From the NCBI RefSeq assembly GCF_009498525.1, contig NZ_QSNT01000001.1, forward strand, positions 248,001 through 312,000: a stretch of 64,000 nucleotides of DNA, written 5' to 3'. The notes beneath the pieces are model-generated. The model searched no databases. It saw nothing but the letters and a program-made list of their open reading frames with translations, and was not told where the DNA came from. The position numbers and the translations under genes are program-made. Each line of letters starts with the position of its first letter. The stretch's first letter is position 1. The DNA is from Rhizobium sp. ICMP 5592. GTDB lineage: Bacteria; Pseudomonadota; Alphaproteobacteria; Rhizobiales; Rhizobiaceae. Of this stretch, positions 62,223-64,000 are shown one piece after another.

Positions 62223-64000
62223 ATGACCAAAAGCAATCGCCGGCTGGATATCGTGCTTCTCCTCGGCATGGCCGCCCTGATATTACTCCCATGGTATCGG
62301 ATAGAAGGCGGCTTCTTCGGTTTTAGCTGGCTTTCCAGCTTTCCGGGCGACCCCTCCACAGCACCCGGACTATTGGAAATCGCCCAGCACGGCCGATGGT
62401 GGCTCGCGGCAGCCGTCGTGCTGCTTCTGCTTGGCGGCGTCGCGCGCTTCCTGTCCAATCCGATGCGCCGCGGTGCGCTGCTTGCCTGGGCGGGAGGCCT
62501 CGGTATTTTCTTTCTGACGCTGCAGGGCCTGGCAATCGTCGCCTCCGGCTGGAGCTGGACGATCAGTGAAACGCTGTTCGGCGCCCTTGCGGACGGGCAG
62601 CCGCCGATGGGCGCGGGCGCCGTCCTCACCGGCATCGTCTTCGTTCTGCTGTTCTCCTTTGGCCTTGCCGAACGCGGCGTCATGAAGGGCGATGCCTTCG
62701 TCGTCAGCGCGATTGCCATGCTGATCATCCTGGTCGCGATCTTCGTTTTCTACCCGGTCGGCAGCATGTTCGTCGGAGCCTTCCAGGCTTTCGATGGATC
62801 GTTCAACCCGGATGGCTTCATTACCAACATCCGGGATCCTTCGGTATGGAGCTTGAGTTGCCTCGTCGGCGGCGACCGCTGCGGCGTCGCCTGGCGTACG
62901 CTCTGGCTCGCGATCATGACGGCAAGCGGCGCGACCTTGCTGGGTCTTTGCTTTGCGCTGGTCGCGACGCGGACCCGCTTTCCGTTCAAGAAGGGGCTTC
63001 GGCTCCTGACGATCCTTCCTATCATCACGCCACCCTTCGTTGTCGGCCTTGCCCTCACCTTGCTTTTCGGGCGTGCCGGTGTGGTCACGCAAACCCTCGC
63101 CTCTGTCTTTGGAACGGAGCCTGGCCGTTGGCTCTACGGCCTGACCGGCATCTGGATCGCCCAGGTCCTGTCCTTCACTCCGATCTCCTTCCTCGTCCTG
63201 ATCGGCGTCGTCGAGGGCGTCAGCCCATCCATTGAGGAGGCATCGCAGACGCTCAGGGCCGATCGCTGGCGCACGTTCTGGCGCGTCTCCCTGCCGTTGA
63301 TGAAGCCCGGCCTCGCGAACGCCTTCCTGATCGGTTTCATCGAGAGCATGGCCGACTTCGGCAATCCCATGGTCCTCGGCGGCAGCCATGGCGTGCTGTC
63401 GACGGAAATCTTCTTTGCTGTCGTCGGCTCGCAGAACGATCCGTCGCGGGCAGCCGTCCTCGCCATGATCCTGCTGTTCTTCACCATGTCGGCCTTCATC
63501 GCCCAACGCTTCTGGCTGGCGGGCAAGAGTTTCGCGACAGTCACCGGCAAGGGCGATTCCGGTGCCCATATCGCCCTGCCCCGCGGCCTCTCCGTCGCGG
63601 TCCATGCGATCGTCATCCCCTGGATGCTCTTCACCATCATCGTCTATACGATGATCCTCTTCGGCGGTTTCGTGCGGACCTGGGGCCTGGATAACAGCTT
63701 GACGACCCAGCATTACGTCAAGGCGTTCTCGATCGGCTGGCGCGATGACGGCGGTATTGCCTGGACAGGCGTTGCCTGGAACTCCTTCTGGACGACGATG
63801 GAAATCGCCTTGATCTCGGCGCCGCTGACGGCAGCCGTCGGCCTGCTCACGGCCTATCTGATCGTCCGCCAGAAATTCGTCGGCCGCAATCTTTTCGAAT
63901 TCGCGCTGATGATGAGCTTTGCCATCCCCGGCACCGTCATCGGCATCAGCTACATCATGGCCTTCAACCTGCCGCCGCTGGAGATGACGGGAACGGCGCT
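62223..64000 (+). CDS. ABC transporter permease, FbpB/PhnU-like double-domain, 3' end missing
   Basis: The frame runs without stop from ATG 62223 to the right edge, over 590 residues. Membrane segments begin at once (LDIVLLLGMAALILLPWY), and a long N-terminal region with five or so helices precedes the first transport domain (TLLGLCFALVATRTRFPFK, EAA loop EEASQTLRADRWRTFWRVSLPLMKPGLANA, LGGSHGVLSTEIFFAVVG). A second domain starts near residue 520 (MEIALISAPLTAAVGLLTAYL). Double-length permeases of this kind serve iron and 2-aminoethylphosphonate importers. Partner of the preceding binding protein; an ATPase gene is expected beyond the edge. Confidence 0.88.
   Translation, partial: MTKSNRRLDIVLLLGMAALILLPWYRIEGGFFGFSWLSSFPGDPSTAPGLLEIAQHGRWWLAAAVVLLLLGGVARFLSNPMRRGALLAWAGGLGIFFLTLQGLAIVASGWSWTISETLFGALADGQPPMGAGAVLTGIVFVLLFSFGLAERGVMKGDAFVVSAIAMLIILVAIFVFYPVGSMFVGAFQAFDGSFNPDGFITNIRDPSVWSLSCLVGGDRCGVAWRTLWLAIMTASGATLLGLCFALVATRTRFPFKKGLRLLTILPIITPPFVVGLALTLLFGRAGVVTQTLASVFGTEPGRWLYGLTGIWIAQVLSFTPISFLVLIGVVEGVSPSIEEASQTLRADRWRTFWRVSLPLMKPGLANAFLIGFIESMADFGNPMVLGGSHGVLSTEIFFAVVGSQNDPSRAAVLAMILLFFTMSAFIAQRFWLAGKSFATVTGKGDSGAHIALPRGLSVAVHAIVIPWMLFTIIVYTMILFGGFVRTWGLDNSLTTQHYVKAFSIGWRDDGGIAWTGVAWNSFWTTMEIALISAPLTAAVGLLTAYLIVRQKFVGRNLFEFALMMSFAIPGTVIGISYIMAFNLPPLEMTGTA

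Noticed and set aside
62370..63713. 447-codon minus-strand open frame rich in Glu, Asp and Arg
   Set aside because: Antisense of the hydrophobic permease; complement of membrane-helix codons gives charged nonsense.

Overview
The window reads as accessory DNA from a Rhizobium/Agrobacterium-type alphaproteobacterium. This is inferred from high-GC codon use, the dense packing of ABC importers each with its own regulator, a TGA-N9-TCA iron box of the rhizobial RirA type, a CTTACA-N17-CTATAT promoter close to the rhizobial housekeeping form, and the protein families themselves. I see no rRNA, tRNA, CRISPR array, replication gene or intact insertion sequence. One 30S ribosomal protein gene (an S21 paralogue) is the only housekeeping gene. 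Whether the replicon is a plasmid, chromid or chromosome cannot be told from this sequence.

Region by region. 1-9 kb: the end of an MFS permease; an iron-siderophore module (AraC regulator, TonB receptor, siderophore-interacting ferric reductase); a Tim44-domain protein; S21; a flavin-reductase remnant; and an unknown protein. 9-14.5 kb: a LysR regulator divergent from an ECF-type importer (S component, fused double ATPase, T component) bracketed by two paralogous phosphoribosyltransferases, which suggests nucleobase salvage. 14.5-24 kb: a biotin/methionine sulfoxide reductase-like molybdoenzyme, then a peptide-type ABC importer and a flavin-dependent (LLM) monooxygenase. Two copies of a 25-bp promoter-region motif tie the two transcription units together, and I infer organosulfur scavenging. 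24-31 kb: a run of oxidoreductases, cupins, a tautomerase, an MFS pump and two LysR regulators.

32-37 kb: a five-gene sulfonate operon on the minus strand (ssuA, ssuB, ssuC, an SsuD-like monooxygenase with altered active-site positions, and a second binding protein lacking a signal peptide), divergent from an ArsR-type regulator. 37.5-48.2 kb: a plus-strand catabolic cluster holding an SDR, a histidinol-dehydrogenase-like enzyme, a zinc alcohol dehydrogenase, a GntR/UTRA regulator, an aminoglycoside-phosphotransferase-fold kinase, an FMN alpha-hydroxyacid dehydrogenase, a NitT/TauT importer and an aminotransferase. Two matching 22-bp palindromes lie in it and it closes with a clear terminator. 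The enzyme set resembles dihydroxypropanesulfonate to sulfolactate to sulfopyruvate/cysteate chemistry, but no sulfo-lyase is present.

48.4-58.5 kb: a minus-strand operon with a polyamine-type ABC importer, a flavin monooxygenase, a creatininase-like hydrolase, a questin-oxidase-like protein and an amidohydrolase/deaminase, preceded by a LysR gene. It looks like an uncharacterised nitrogen-compound degradation route. 58.6-64 kb: an AraC remnant, a Nudix hydrolase, and a LacI regulator divergent from an iron/phosphonate-type ABC importer cut by the window end. The overall theme is scavenging of iron, organic sulfur and organic nitrogen, with three adjacent loci pointing to organosulfur compounds.
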